Shown piece after piece: positions 1-9,122 of a stretch of DNA of 64,000 bases. The DNA is taken from NCBI GenBank assembly GCA_016200085.1, contig JACQFL010000006.1, forward strand, positions 1 to 64,000, written 5' to 3'. Position numbers and translations under genes: made by a program. Origin of the DNA: Candidatus Rokuibacteriota bacterium (lineage in GTDB: Bacteria; Methylomirabilota; Methylomirabilia; Rokubacteriales; CSP1-6). The notes under the pieces are model-generated. The model worked only from the letters and a program-made list of their open reading frames with translations, did no database searches and was not told the DNA's origin. Numbering within the stretch: position 1 is the first letter of the stretch; each line of letters begins with the position of its first letter.

Positions 1-1108
<1,108 letters not shown>

Positions 1109-1234
1109 AAGCGATGAACCTGGTCCTCTAGCTCGAACGTGTTACTGCATTGCGTGCAGTTACTCGGCCGAGCGCAAGGCTCAATTAGGAACGGATGGTG
1201 CCCACCTTTTCGGTGAGCCAGTAGCATATTTGAC

Positions 1235-1246
1235 TGTCAAAGAGCA
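1235..1246 (-). promoter_or_regulatory. boxA antitermination site
   Basis: The minus strand reads TGCTCTTTGACA, which matches the bacterial rRNA boxA consensus TGCTCTTTAACA at 11 of 12 positions. It lies in the 16S leader about 127 nt before the mature 5' end. BoxA RNA is bound by NusB-S10 to make RNA polymerase resistant to Rho while transcribing rRNA. Confidence 0.85.
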
Positions 1247-1291
1247 CTGCGGTCAGCTTGGAAGGTGACCGGGCTTTGCTTCCCAACTGTT

Positions 1292-1310
1292 CCGCCGAAC
1301 TTCTCGGCGG
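1292..1310 (-). promoter_or_regulatory. boxB-like hairpin in rrn leader
   Basis: A perfect 7-bp stem (CCGCCGA / TCGGCGG) with a 5-nt loop starts a few nucleotides after the predicted transcription start, upstream of boxA. Its place and size fit the boxB element of rRNA antitermination leaders. Confidence 0.6.
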
Positions 1311-1320
1311 GCGAAACCTA

Positions 1321-1349
1321 AATATACGGATCGGGCCCAGCGGTGTCAA
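1321..1349 (-). promoter_or_regulatory. sigma-70 promoter of the rrn operon
   Basis: The minus strand shows a perfect -35 TTGACA (1344-1349), a 17-bp spacer and -10 TATATT (1321-1326). It is the best promoter in the window, lies between tyrS and 16S, and predicts a start near 1314. Confidence 0.9.
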
Positions 1350-1378
1350 GTCTTTGTGGCCCGCTCCGCGGTGCCCGC

Positions 1379-1426
1379 GAACCCCCTGATTTCCTTCTCC
1401 GGAAGGAGGTCGACCGACGGGGGTTC
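1379..1426 (-). terminator. possible tyrS terminator hairpin
   Basis: GAACCCCC (1379-1386) pairs with GGGGGTTC (1419-1426), with a small CCTTC/GAAGG stem inside. It sits just after the tyrS stop and before the rrn promoter. There is no T-tract, so intrinsic termination is uncertain. Confidence 0.4.
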
Positions 1427-1434
1427 CGGGCCCG

Positions 1435-2721
1435 TCAGGCCAGGGTCACGGCGTGGTAGGTGCGCTTGCCCTTCCTGAGGACCAGGAACCGGCCGTGGAG
1501 CAGCCCTTCGGCGGTCGCCCGGGCGTCGGCACGCTCGACGCGGCGGCCGTTGACGTGGACGGCGCCCGCCGCGATCAGCTCCCGGGCGCGCTTCTTCGAC
1601 TCCGCCAGCCCCGCTTTCACCAGCAGATCCACCAGCCCCAGCCCGGCGAGGGCCCCGCGCCCGACCGTCGAGCACGGCATGGCCGCGCAGGCCTGGGCGA
1701 GCTGGCCCGCGCTGAGCGCCTCGACGGAGCCGCTGAAGAAGGCGGCGCTGATGGCCTCGGCCTCGGCCGCCGCGGCGGCGCCGTGCACCAGGGTGGTCAC
1801 CTCGCGGGCGAGCGCACGCTGCGCCTCGCGCCGCTCCGGCGCCTGCGCCGTCGCCTGCGCGAGGGCATCGATTGCCTCCCGCGGCAGGAACGTGAAGTAC
1901 TTGAGGTAGGTGACGACCTCGGCGTCCGCCATGTTCAGCCAGAACTGGTACATCTCGTACGGCGACGTCTTCGCCGGATCCAGCCACACCGTCCCCGCTT
2001 CCGTCTTGCCGAACTTGGTGCCGTCGGATTTCATGACGAGCGGCACCGTGAAGCCGAAGGCCTCGGCCTGCTCGAGCTGGCGGATCAGCCGCATGCCGGC
2101 CGTGATGTTGCCCCACTGATCGCTGCCGCCGGCCTGCAGCGTGCAGCCGTGGCGGCGGTAGAGCTCCAGGAAGTCGTACGCCTGGAGGATCTGGTAGCTG
2201 AACTCCGTGTACGAGATCCCCTCGTCCGAGCGCTCCATCCGCGAGCGCACCGCCTCCCTGCCGAGCATCGGGCCGAGCGCAAAGTGCTTGCCGATCGATC
2301 GCAGGAACTCGATCAGCTGGAGCTCGGAGAGCCAGGTGTAGTTGTCGTCGAGGACCGCGCCCGTCGGCCCCGGCGTGAAGTCGAGGAACCGCTCGACCTG
2401 GCGCTTGAGCCGGTCGGCCCACACCGCGACCTGCTCCTTCGGGTTCAGGGCCCGCTCGCCCGTCTTGCCGCTGGGATCGCCGATCAGCCCGGTGCCGCCG
2501 CCGATCAGCACGATGGGCCGGTGGCCATGGATCTGGACCCGGCGCAGGACCAGCAGCGGCAGCAGGCTGCCGACGTGCAGGCTGTCGGCCGTCGGGTCGA
2601 AGCCGATGTAGAGGGTCCGGCGCGCCTGGCCCAGGTGCGCGTCCAGCTCGTCGGCCTTTGCGACGTCGGCGATGAGGCCGCGCGCGGCCAGATCGCCCAG
2701 GAGCGGCGTGGCGAATTGCAT
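1435..2721 (-). CDS. tyrS: tyrosyl-tRNA synthetase
   Basis: Class I aminoacyl-tRNA synthetase that activates tyrosine with ATP and charges tRNA-Tyr in the cytoplasm. The 428-residue protein has the usual length. It shows the HIGH-type motif HVGS (residues 49-52), the tyrosine pocket motif QAGGSDQWGN (about 196-205), the KMSKS-type loop KFGKT (236-240), and a C-terminal S4 RNA-binding domain (about 365-425). The start is the ATG whose first base is 2721. A TAGAAT box ends 6 nt upstream and there is no usefully spaced Shine-Dalgarno, so the mRNA may be leaderless. The gene diverges from the PBP1A gene and reads toward the rrn promoter. Confidence 0.97.
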   Translation of the reverse strand: MQFATPLLGDLAARGLIADVAKADELDAHLGQARRTLYIGFDPTADSLHVGSLLPLLVLRRVQIHGHRPIVLIGGGTGLIGDPSGKTGERALNPKEQVAVWADRLKRQVERFLDFTPGPTGAVLDDNYTWLSELQLIEFLRSIGKHFALGPMLGREAVRSRMERSDEGISYTEFSYQILQAYDFLELYRRHGCTLQAGGSDQWGNITAGMRLIRQLEQAEAFGFTVPLVMKSDGTKFGKTEAGTVWLDPAKTSPYEMYQFWLNMADAEVVTYLKYFTFLPREAIDALAQATAQAPERREAQRALAREVTTLVHGAAAAAEAEAISAAFFSGSVEALSAGQLAQACAAMPCSTVGRGALAGLGLVDLLVKAGLAESKKRARELIAAGAVHVNGRRVERADARATAEGLLHGRFLVLRKGKRTYHAVTLA

Positions 2722-2727
2722 GCCCCT

Positions 2728-2733
2728 ATTCTA
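2728..2733 (-). promoter_or_regulatory. -10-like box of tyrS
   Basis: TAGAAT on the minus strand, 6 nt before the tyrS ATG. No recognisable -35 is present at 17-18 bp. If used, transcription would begin at or next to the start codon. Confidence 0.45.
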
Positions 2734-2780
2734 TGCGCGTCCGCCGGGCCGGACGCGTCCGAAAAGCCCGCCCCGTCCCG

Positions 2781-2786
2781 TATAAT
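2781..2786 (+). promoter_or_regulatory. -10 box of PBP1A gene
   Basis: A consensus TATAAT ends 9 nt before the PBP1A ATG at 2796, giving a predicted start within a few nucleotides of the codon. The -35 region is poor. Confidence 0.5.
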
Positions 2787-2795
2787 GGTCACTCG

Positions 2796-4952
2796 ATGTC
2801 GCCTGAGTCGAAGAAGGCCGCCGGCGGCCGCCGTCCGCCGCGCCGCGGGTGGCTGCGCCTCCTCGTGCTGGTCCTGGGCGCAGGAACGGTGCTGGCGGCC
2901 GTGGCCATCGGGGTGGCCGCCTTCTGGATCCTCACCATCCTGCCCCGCTCGCTGCCCCAGGTCACCGCGCTCGAGACGTTCCAGCCCCTCGTGGGCTCGC
3001 GGATCTACGACGAGAACGACGAGGTCATCACCGAGTTCCACGGCGAGCGCCGGATCTTCGTGCCGCTGACCCAGATCCCCCAGCCGCTGCGCGACGCCGT
3101 CATCGCCACCGAGGATCGCCGCTTCTACGCGCATTACGGCTTCGACCCCATCGGCATCGCGCGGGCCGTGGTGCAGAACTACCGGCGGGGCCGGATGGTC
3201 GAGGGCGGCAGCACGATCACCCAGCAGCTGACCAAGGTGCTCTTCCTCACCCCCGACCGCACCCTCGAGCGCAAGCTCAAGGAGGTCGTGCTCGCCATCG
3301 AGCTCGAGCGGCGCTACTCCAAGGACCGCATCCTCGAGCTGTACCTGAACCAGGTCTACTTCGGCCACGGCGCCTACGGGGTGGAGGCGGCGGCGCGCAC
3401 GTTCTTCGGCAAGTCGGTGTCCGAGCTCAACGTGCGCGAGGCCGCGCTGATCGCCGGGCTGCCCCGCGCGCCCACGAGCTACTCGCCCTTCGAGCACCCC
3501 GACGCCGCCAGGCTCCGCCGCGAGCTGGTGCTCCGCCGCCTCGTGGAGTACGGCTCGCTCAAGGATGGCGACGCCAGGCGCCTGGCGAAGTCCGACCTCG
3601 GCCTCATCCCGCCCGAGCGCCGCCGCACCACCGGCCAGTACTTCCTCGAGTACGTCGCGCAGACCCTGATCGGCAAGTACGGCGACGACATGGTCTTCAA
3701 GGGCGGGCTCAACGTCTACACCACGCTCAGCCCCTCGATGCAGCTCGCCGCCGAGCAGACCCTGCGCGACGGCCTCAAGGCGCTCGAGGGACGCACGAAG
3801 AACGCCAGGCCCGACGAGCATCCCGAGGGCGCGCTGGTGACGATCGATCCGCAGACCGGCTACGTCCGGGCGCTGGTCGGCGGCTACGACTTCTTCCGCA
3901 GCGAGTTCAACCGCGCGATCCAGGCCCGCCGCCAGCCCGGCTCGGCCTTCAAGCTCTTCGTCTACATCGCCGCGATGGAAGCGGGCTTCACCCCGGCCTC
4001 GCGCATCGAGGACGCGCCGGTGAGCTACGCCATCGGGCCCAACGGCAAGGCCTGGAGGCCCGAGAACTACGATCGCAAGTTCCGCGGCTCGACCACGCTG
4101 CAGCAGGGCCTCGAGGAGTCGATCAACGTCGTCACCGTGAAGCTGCAGGAGCGCGTCGGCATCAACCGCACGATCCAGGTCGCCCGCCGCCTCGGCGTCA
4201 CCAGCCCGCTGAACCTCGACCTGAGCCTCGCGCTCGGCACCGCCGACCTCACCCTGCTCGAGCTGACCGGCGCGTACGCCGCGATCGCGAACCACGGCAC
4301 CTGGATGACGCCGACGGCCATCCGCTACGTCACCAACGCCCAGGGCAAGCTCCTGGAGGAGCACGTGCCCGACGGCCGCGAGGCCCTGACGCCCGAGGAG
4401 GCTGCGGTCATCACCCAGATGCTCCGCGGCGTGGTCGAGCGCGGCACCGGCGTGGCCGCCAGGGCCCTTGGCCGCCCCATCGCCGCCAAGACGGGAACCA
4501 CCAACGACTACTCGAACGCGTGGTTCGTCGGCTTCACCCCGCGGCTGGCCACGGGCGTCTGGGTGGGCTACGACCGTCCGCGCAGCCTGGGCAAGGACGA
4601 GACGGGCTCGCGCGTGGCCGTGCCCATCTGGACCGCCTACATGACGCGCGTGCTCGGAGACTCGCCGAAGGAGGACTTCGCCTTCCCCGAGCGCGTGGTG
4701 CTGGTGCCGGTGGACGAGGACGCGTCCAACGAGTGCGTGAAGCCGGTGGTGATGGCGTTCGTCCGGGGCACCGAGCCCGCCGTCAACTGCGGCCCGCGCA
4801 AGCCCGCGTCGCCTCCGGCGCCCCTGGCGGGCGCGCCGCCCGCCGCCCCCCCGCCGGCGGTCGCGCCGCTCTTCCCGCGCGACGTCCCGGTCCAGGGCCC
4901 CCCGGCGGCGCCGGCCGTCGCCCCGCCGCCGCGCGAGCAGCAGAGTCCCTGA
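2796..4952 (+). CDS. mrcA: penicillin-binding protein 1A (bifunctional)
   Basis: Class A PBP that polymerises lipid II into glycan strands and cross-links the peptides; it acts in the periplasm, anchored in the inner membrane. The 718-residue protein has one transmembrane segment (about 20-48), a GT51 transglycosylase domain with catalytic Glu106 in ATEDRRF and GGSTITQQLTK (137-147), and a transpeptidase domain with SAFK (Ser383), SIN, and KTGT (Lys565). A Pro/Ala-rich tail of about 60 residues closes the protein. The ATG at 2796 is chosen over an upstream in-frame ATG at 2733 because the extra 21 residues are not PBP-like and the TATAAT box lies between them. It converges on the orphan gene at 4963. 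Confidence 0.95.
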   Translation: MSPESKKAAGGRRPPRRGWLRLLVLVLGAGTVLAAVAIGVAAFWILTILPRSLPQVTALETFQPLVGSRIYDENDEVITEFHGERRIFVPLTQIPQPLRDAVIATEDRRFYAHYGFDPIGIARAVVQNYRRGRMVEGGSTITQQLTKVLFLTPDRTLERKLKEVVLAIELERRYSKDRILELYLNQVYFGHGAYGVEAAARTFFGKSVSELNVREAALIAGLPRAPTSYSPFEHPDAARLRRELVLRRLVEYGSLKDGDARRLAKSDLGLIPPERRRTTGQYFLEYVAQTLIGKYGDDMVFKGGLNVYTTLSPSMQLAAEQTLRDGLKALEGRTKNARPDEHPEGALVTIDPQTGYVRALVGGYDFFRSEFNRAIQARRQPGSAFKLFVYIAAMEAGFTPASRIEDAPVSYAIGPNGKAWRPENYDRKFRGSTTLQQGLEESINVVTVKLQERVGINRTIQVARRLGVTSPLNLDLSLALGTADLTLLELTGAYAAIANHGTWMTPTAIRYVTNAQGKLLEEHVPDGREALTPEEAAVITQMLRGVVERGTGVAARALGRPIAAKTGTTNDYSNAWFVGFTPRLATGVWVGYDRPRSLGKDETGSRVAVPIWTAYMTRVLGDSPKEDFAFPERVVLVPVDEDASNECVKPVVMAFVRGTEPAVNCGPRKPASPPAPLAGAPPAAPPPAVAPLFPRDVPVQGPPAAPAVAPPPREQQSP

Positions 4953-4962
4953 GCGCTCGACG

Positions 4963-5616
4963 TCACCAGGTCGCTGGTGGAACGAGGACCCTGAAGACGA
5001 AGTACTCCCGCCCATCGAACTCGGACAGGGTGCGGTCCTCGTTCAGGATCATCGATGCCACTTCGCTACCTGGAAACAGGCCGGCGTCGTTCAGATATCC
5101 GCGATGCTCAGGATGGAGCGTTTCTTCGACGTCGATACAGCCAATCATCGACAAGAGATCACCGAACGACGCGATGTCGTAGCCTACGACGGGCCATGCA
5201 GGTTCTCGAGGGTGAGCTGCCAGACGGCGTCGCACATCCTCGACTCTCGTCGCTTCCTCGGGATCCGAGTAGAAATTCGCGACCGTGCAGTCTGAATCCG
5301 TTGGCGAGATATGGTCAACCAAACGAGCCTCGGCACTGCACCCGATCAGTTCGTACGACGGATCGACGAATTGCACGTCGGCATGCATCCTGAGGGCCGC
5401 GGTCGGATCGGCGATGAATTCGAAGACGTCTTCGGCGGGCGCGATCCTTGTGGAATGAGGAGCGGTCCAGGGACGCGATGGCGACACAAGCAACGTAGAG
5501 TATGCAGGGCTGCCCGAGCGGACTGGTCTATCGACACCTCGGTAGCGAGGGCTTGCACCACGGTATCCACGCCGATGCACGATGCGACAACCGAGGAAGA
5601 CGAAATCCACCGTCAT
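4963..5616 (-). CDS. hypothetical protein in lower-GC patch
   Basis: I do not recognise this 217-residue protein. Residues from about 75 onward look like a real acidic globular domain (for example FDGREYFVFRVLVPP near the C terminus); the first 70 residues are Arg/Ser/Pro-rich and less convincing. It has no signal peptide or membrane segment. The region is about 56% GC against about 70% around it, which suggests transfer. A TATGAT box at 5631-5636 lies 14 nt before the ATG and supports that start; an internal ATG near residue 78 is the alternative. Flanked by the PBP1A gene (convergent) and glyQS. Confidence 0.5.
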   Translation of the reverse strand: MTVDFVFLGCRIVHRRGYRGASPRYRGVDRPVRSGSPAYSTLLVSPSRPWTAPHSTRIAPAEDVFEFIADPTAALRMHADVQFVDPSYELIGCSAEARLVDHISPTDSDCTVANFYSDPEEATRVEDVRRRLAAHPREPAWPVVGYDIASFGDLLSMIGCIDVEETLHPEHRGYLNDAGLFPGSEVASMILNEDRTLSEFDGREYFVFRVLVPPATW

Positions 5617-5699
5617 CCAGTTTAGAGCGCATCATAGGTTGCAGTCTATCGACAACTTCTGACTCCCGACGATCGGCGCGGCCCGGGGCCATCTCGCTG

Positions 5700-7436
5700 T
5701 CAGCGAGCCAGGCGGTCGGCGAGGAACGCCGGCACGGCGTCGAGGCCGATGCGCTCCTGCTGCTGGGTGTCGCGGTCGCGCACGGTGACGGTCATATCTT
5801 GAAGACTCTGGCCGTCGACGGTGAAGCAGAAGGGGCAGCCCGCCTCGTCCATCCGCGCGTAGCGCTTGCCGATCGTCTGCTTGGCGTCGAACTCGATGAA
5901 CCCGTCGCGGCCGAAGCGCCCGACGAGGTCCGCGTGTAGCCGCGCCGCCACCTCGGGCATCGCCTCGCGGTTGACGAGGGGGTACACGGCCGCCTTGATC
6001 GGCGCCATGCGCGGGCGGAATCGCAGGAACACGCCGCTGGCCCGGGCGGGATCGGGCGTGAAGGCCTCGCACAGCAGGGCGAGCACGCCGCGGTCGAGGC
6101 CGGCCGAGGGCTCGATGACGTGGGGCAGGTAGCGCTCCCCCCTGGGCTGGCCGCTCGGCCCCCGCTCGCCCCGCTCGGCGTCGAAGTAGTCGAGCTTCAC
6201 GCCGCTGTACTCCTGATGCCGCCGCAGGTCGAAGTCCGTACGATGCGCGACGCCCTCGAGCTCGCCGTAGCCCGGCGCGGTGAACGGGAAGCGGTACTCG
6301 ATGTCGCTGGTACCCGCGCCTTCCCTTGCGTAGTGGGCCAGCTCGTCGGTCGCGTGCTCGCGGAGCACGAGATTCTCGCCCTTCAGCCCGACCGACTCCC
6401 ACCACTGCATCCGCCAGTCGCGCCAGAATCCGTACCACGCGCGCGCCTCGCTCGGATGGCAGAAAAACTCGATCTCCATCTGCTCGAACTCGCGCGAGCG
6501 GAAGGTGAAGTTGCGGGGCGTGACCTCGTTGCGGAAGGCCTTGCCCATCTGCGCGATGCCGAAGGGCATCTTGACGCGCATGGTGTCCACGACGTTCTTG
6601 AAGTTGGTGAAGATACCCTGCGCCGTCTCCGGGCGCAGGTAGGCGACGTCGTCCTCGGTGGCGGTGGCGCCCACGTACGTCTTGAACATCAGGTTGAAGG
6701 CCCGCGGCGGGGTGAGCACGCCCTTCTTGCCGGTGACCGGCGCGGGAAAACGCTCGGGCTCGCGGCCGAGCAGGGCGAGGTCGACGGGACCGACACGAGC
6801 CACAAAGGCGCGCTCGCCGAAGTGTAGCAAGGCAAGGGCCGCACCGTCGCCCCGGACGGCATTAATCGGCTGGGCACGCTTCAGGCGCGGTATCTGTTTC
6901 GGGTCGGCGGCGAGTGATGATAGAGCTTCGGCGGCGTGGGGCGCGACGACCATGAATTCTGGATATGGGCTCGACGACTGCGGCTCGACAAGCGTCGCCA
7001 GGGCGCTCATCAATTCCGCGCCAGTCTTTTGAGCATCGTGCTTTGGCACTTCCCACACCACGAACACGCCCATCAGGTGATCGGCGCGGTAGCGCGCCTT
7101 GGTCTCCCGGTCGTCGACCATCGGGTCGTTGAAGCCCTCGACGTGGCCGGAGGCTTCCCACACGCGGGGGTGCTGGATGATGCAGGAATCCACGGGCACC
7201 ATGCGCACGGGCTCGCCCGTCGGGCCCCGCCGCCCGCCGCAGGGCACCATGACCACGTCGTTCCACCAGGCGTCGCGGAGGTTCTTCTTGAGCTGGGCGC
7301 CCAGCGGGCCGTAGTCCCAGAAGCCGTTGATGCCGCCGTAGATCTCGCTCGCCTGGTAGATGAAGCCCCGCCGCTTGCAGAGCGCCATGATGTCGTCCAT
7401 GGACTTGGTCGCCGCCGGGGTCTCGCGCTCGGCCAT
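5700..7436 (-). CDS. glyQS: glycyl-tRNA synthetase, single-chain type, with insertion
   Basis: Class II synthetase that charges tRNA-Gly; this is the single-chain homodimer type, not the two-subunit type. The 578-residue protein has the N-terminal catalytic region with GGINGFWDYGPLG (34-46), motif 2 GKAFRNEVTPRNF, motif 3 with GLDRG, and a C-terminal anticodon-binding domain. Between RYRADHL (115-121) and GVLTPPRAFNLMF (239-251) lies an extra segment, about residues 124-231, coded by 6744-7067. Part of it is only about 55-63% GC. The ATG at 7436 gives the canonical N terminus; longer reading in the same frame runs into recO. Last gene of the hisS-aspS-phoH-ybeY-era-recO operon. Confidence 0.93.
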   Translation of the reverse strand: MAERETPAATKSMDDIMALCKRRGFIYQASEIYGGINGFWDYGPLGAQLKKNLRDAWWNDVVMVPCGGRRGPTGEPVRMVPVDSCIIQHPRVWEASGHVEGFNDPMVDDRETKARYRADHLMGVFVVWEVPKHDAQKTGAELMSALATLVEPQSSSPYPEFMVVAPHAAEALSSLAADPKQIPRLKRAQPINAVRGDGAALALLHFGERAFVARVGPVDLALLGREPERFPAPVTGKKGVLTPPRAFNLMFKTYVGATATEDDVAYLRPETAQGIFTNFKNVVDTMRVKMPFGIAQMGKAFRNEVTPRNFTFRSREFEQMEIEFFCHPSEARAWYGFWRDWRMQWWESVGLKGENLVLREHATDELAHYAREGAGTSDIEYRFPFTAPGYGELEGVAHRTDFDLRRHQEYSGVKLDYFDAERGERGPSGQPRGERYLPHVIEPSAGLDRGVLALLCEAFTPDPARASGVFLRFRPRMAPIKAAVYPLVNREAMPEVAARLHADLVGRFGRDGFIEFDAKQTIGKRYARMDEAGCPFCFTVDGQSLQDMTVTVRDRDTQQQERIGLDAVPAFLADRLAR

Positions 7437-7456
7437 CGCCGCTCGGCCCCTCTCCG

Positions 7457-8224
7457 TCAGCTCCGGCCGGCCGGCGCCCGGGCGACCTCGCGCAGGAAGC
7501 GGGTCGTGCGGGTGGGCTGGCCGATGAGCCGCGAGACGTGGTGGTCGAGGAGCGCGCGCAGCTCGGCCTCCGCGGTCCCCAGCCGCACGCGCACGGCCTC
7601 GTCCCACGCCAGCGTCCTGAGCCGCGAGAACGCGGTGACCGTCGACGGCGCCACGCGGGGCAGGTCGTCGGTCGCGCACGCCGCGCAGACCACCCCGCCC
7701 GCCTCGACGTCGACGGCGATGCCGTCCCGTCCGGGCGCGGGGCGCCGCCCGCACGTCACGCAGACGTCCAGGCGCAGCCGGTGGCCGAGCGCGTCGACGC
7801 AGCGCACCCCGAAGACGACCGCGGCGCGCCGCGGCGGCACCCCCGCCTCGACGCTTCTCAAGATGCGCACGAGCAGCCCGTAGAGGGCGCGCTGGGGGTC
7901 GCGCTCCGCCGTCAGGCGCCCGATGCACTCCGCGGACCACGCGGTCTCGCCCAGGCGCTGGAGGTCGTCGCGGACGGCCGCGAACGGCCGGACGATGTCG
8001 AAGTGGTCGATCCGGACCAGGTCGCTGCGGCCGGTGTCGAAGAACACCAGCTCGCCCAGCGTGAGCAGCTCCAGCGCGGCGCCGAACTTCGAGGGCATCC
8101 GCCGGGCGCTCTTGGCCACGCCGCGGATCTTGCCGAAGTCGCGGGAGAAGAACGTGACCACGCTGTCGCTCTCGCCGAGCGGAAAGTTGCCGATCACCAC
8201 CGCCGCGGATTTTCCCAGGCCCAT
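7457..8224 (-). CDS. recO: DNA repair protein RecO
   Basis: Recombination mediator that acts with RecR (and RecF) to load RecA on SSB-coated single-stranded DNA and anneal strands. The 255-residue protein has an N-terminal OB fold, a helical middle and a zinc site made by CVTC and CAAC (about 155-190), the normal layout. Its ATG is separated from the era stop by one base, so translation is coupled; glyQS follows 20 bp downstream. The era-recO order is common in bacteria and supports the call. Confidence 0.93.
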   Translation of the reverse strand: MGLGKSAAVVIGNFPLGESDSVVTFFSRDFGKIRGVAKSARRMPSKFGAALELLTLGELVFFDTGRSDLVRIDHFDIVRPFAAVRDDLQRLGETAWSAECIGRLTAERDPQRALYGLLVRILRSVEAGVPPRRAAVVFGVRCVDALGHRLRLDVCVTCGRRPAPGRDGIAVDVEAGGVVCAACATDDLPRVAPSTVTAFSRLRTLAWDEAVRVRLGTAEAELRALLDHHVSRLIGQPTRTTRFLREVARAPAGRS

Positions 8225-8225
8225 G

Positions 8226-9122
8226 TCAGGACGTCAGCCGGAAGCCGAACTCGCGCAGCGCGCGGTCGTCCTTCCGCCAGTTGCGTCGCACCTGCACGGT
8301 CAGGCCGAGGAACACGGGAATGCCGAAGAAGGCCTCGAGCTCCCGCCGGGCCGCCGTGCCGATCCGCTTGAGCATGGAGGCGCCCGCCCCGATCAGGATG
8401 CCCTTCTGCGAGTCGCGCTCGACGTAGACGGTGGCCCGGATGTCGAGCCGCGGCGGCTTCGTCCGCTCCGTCAGCGAGTGCACGCGCACGGCGGCCGCGT
8501 AGGGAATCTCCTCGTGCGTGAGCAGGAAGATCTTCTCGCGGACGACCTCGGCCACGTAGAAGGTCTCGGGCTGATCGCTGGTGGCCTCCGCGGGAAAGAG
8601 GGGCGGATGCTCGGGCAGCGCGCCGACGATCAACGCGAGCAGGCGGTCGCAGTTCGTGCCCTCCAGCGCGGAGGCGGGCACGATCTCCGCGAAGCGCCCG
8701 GTGTCGCGCCAGGCCGCGATGATGGGCAGCATGCGCGCCTTGGGGATCACCCGGTCGGCCTTGTTCAGCACGCAGAACGCGGCCGCCGGCGAGGCGGCGA
8801 GCGCCTCGAGGATGACGGGGTCGGGGTGCGTCCGGCCCGTGGCGTCGATCACGACGGCGATCAGGTCGACGTCCTCGAGCGCCCGGTCGACGGTCCCCCG
8901 CATGAACTCGCCGAGCTTGCCGGGGGTCGGATTCAGGCCGGGCGTGTCCACGAAGATCACCTGGGCGCCGCGCACGTTCTTGATGCCCGTGATGCGGTTG
9001 CGCGTGGTCTGGGGCCGCGGCGACACGATGGCCAGCTTCTCGCCGACGAGGCGGTTGAGGAGCGTGGACTTGCCCGCGTTGGGCCGCCCGACGAGCGCGA
9101 CGAAACCCGCGCGCGACGTCAT
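8226..9122 (-). CDS. era: GTPase Era
   Basis: Essential GTPase that binds the 3' end of 16S rRNA and assists 30S assembly. The 298-residue protein shows G1 GRPNAGKST (12-20), the TTRNRI G2 region, G3 DTPG, G4 NKAD and G5 SAL, then a C-terminal KH domain with GAGASMLKRIG. The start ATG overlaps the ybeY stop as ATGA. It sits in a ribosome-maturation block with ybeY and phoH. The ribosome-binding site must lie in the 3' end of ybeY, where a 21-bp tandem repeat has expanded. Confidence 0.96.
   Translation of the reverse strand: MTSRAGFVALVGRPNAGKSTLLNRLVGEKLAIVSPRPQTTRNRITGIKNVRGAQVIFVDTPGLNPTPGKLGEFMRGTVDRALEDVDLIAVVIDATGRTHPDPVILEALAASPAAAFCVLNKADRVIPKARMLPIIAAWRDTGRFAEIVPASALEGTNCDRLLALIVGALPEHPPLFPAEATSDQPETFYVAEVVREKIFLLTHEEIPYAAAVRVHSLTERTKPPRLDIRATVYVERDSQKGILIGAGASMLKRIGTAARRELEAFFGIPVFLGLTVQVRRNWRKDDRALREFGFRLTS

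Larger units (their letters stand above)
1109..1314 (-). other. rrn leader region upstream of 16S
   Basis: This is the transcribed leader between the predicted start of transcription (about 1314) and the 16S 5' end, roughly 206 nt. It holds a boxB-like hairpin just after the start site, then boxA, then small stems such as ACTGCA-loop-TGCAGT near 1145-1161, which may help form the processing stalk. I see no protein-coding gene in 1109-1434. Leader length and order (boxB then boxA) match antiterminated rRNA operons; the function is inferred from that order. Confidence 0.75.

Noticed and set aside
1379-1426. Rho-independent terminator with T-tract after tyrS
   Set aside because: The stem is real, but no T-run follows, so it is only listed as a possible hairpin terminator.
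6744-7067. Intein in GlyRS
   Set aside because: No Cys/Ser at the left junction, no His-Asn before a nucleophile at the right, no homing nuclease motifs, and far too short.
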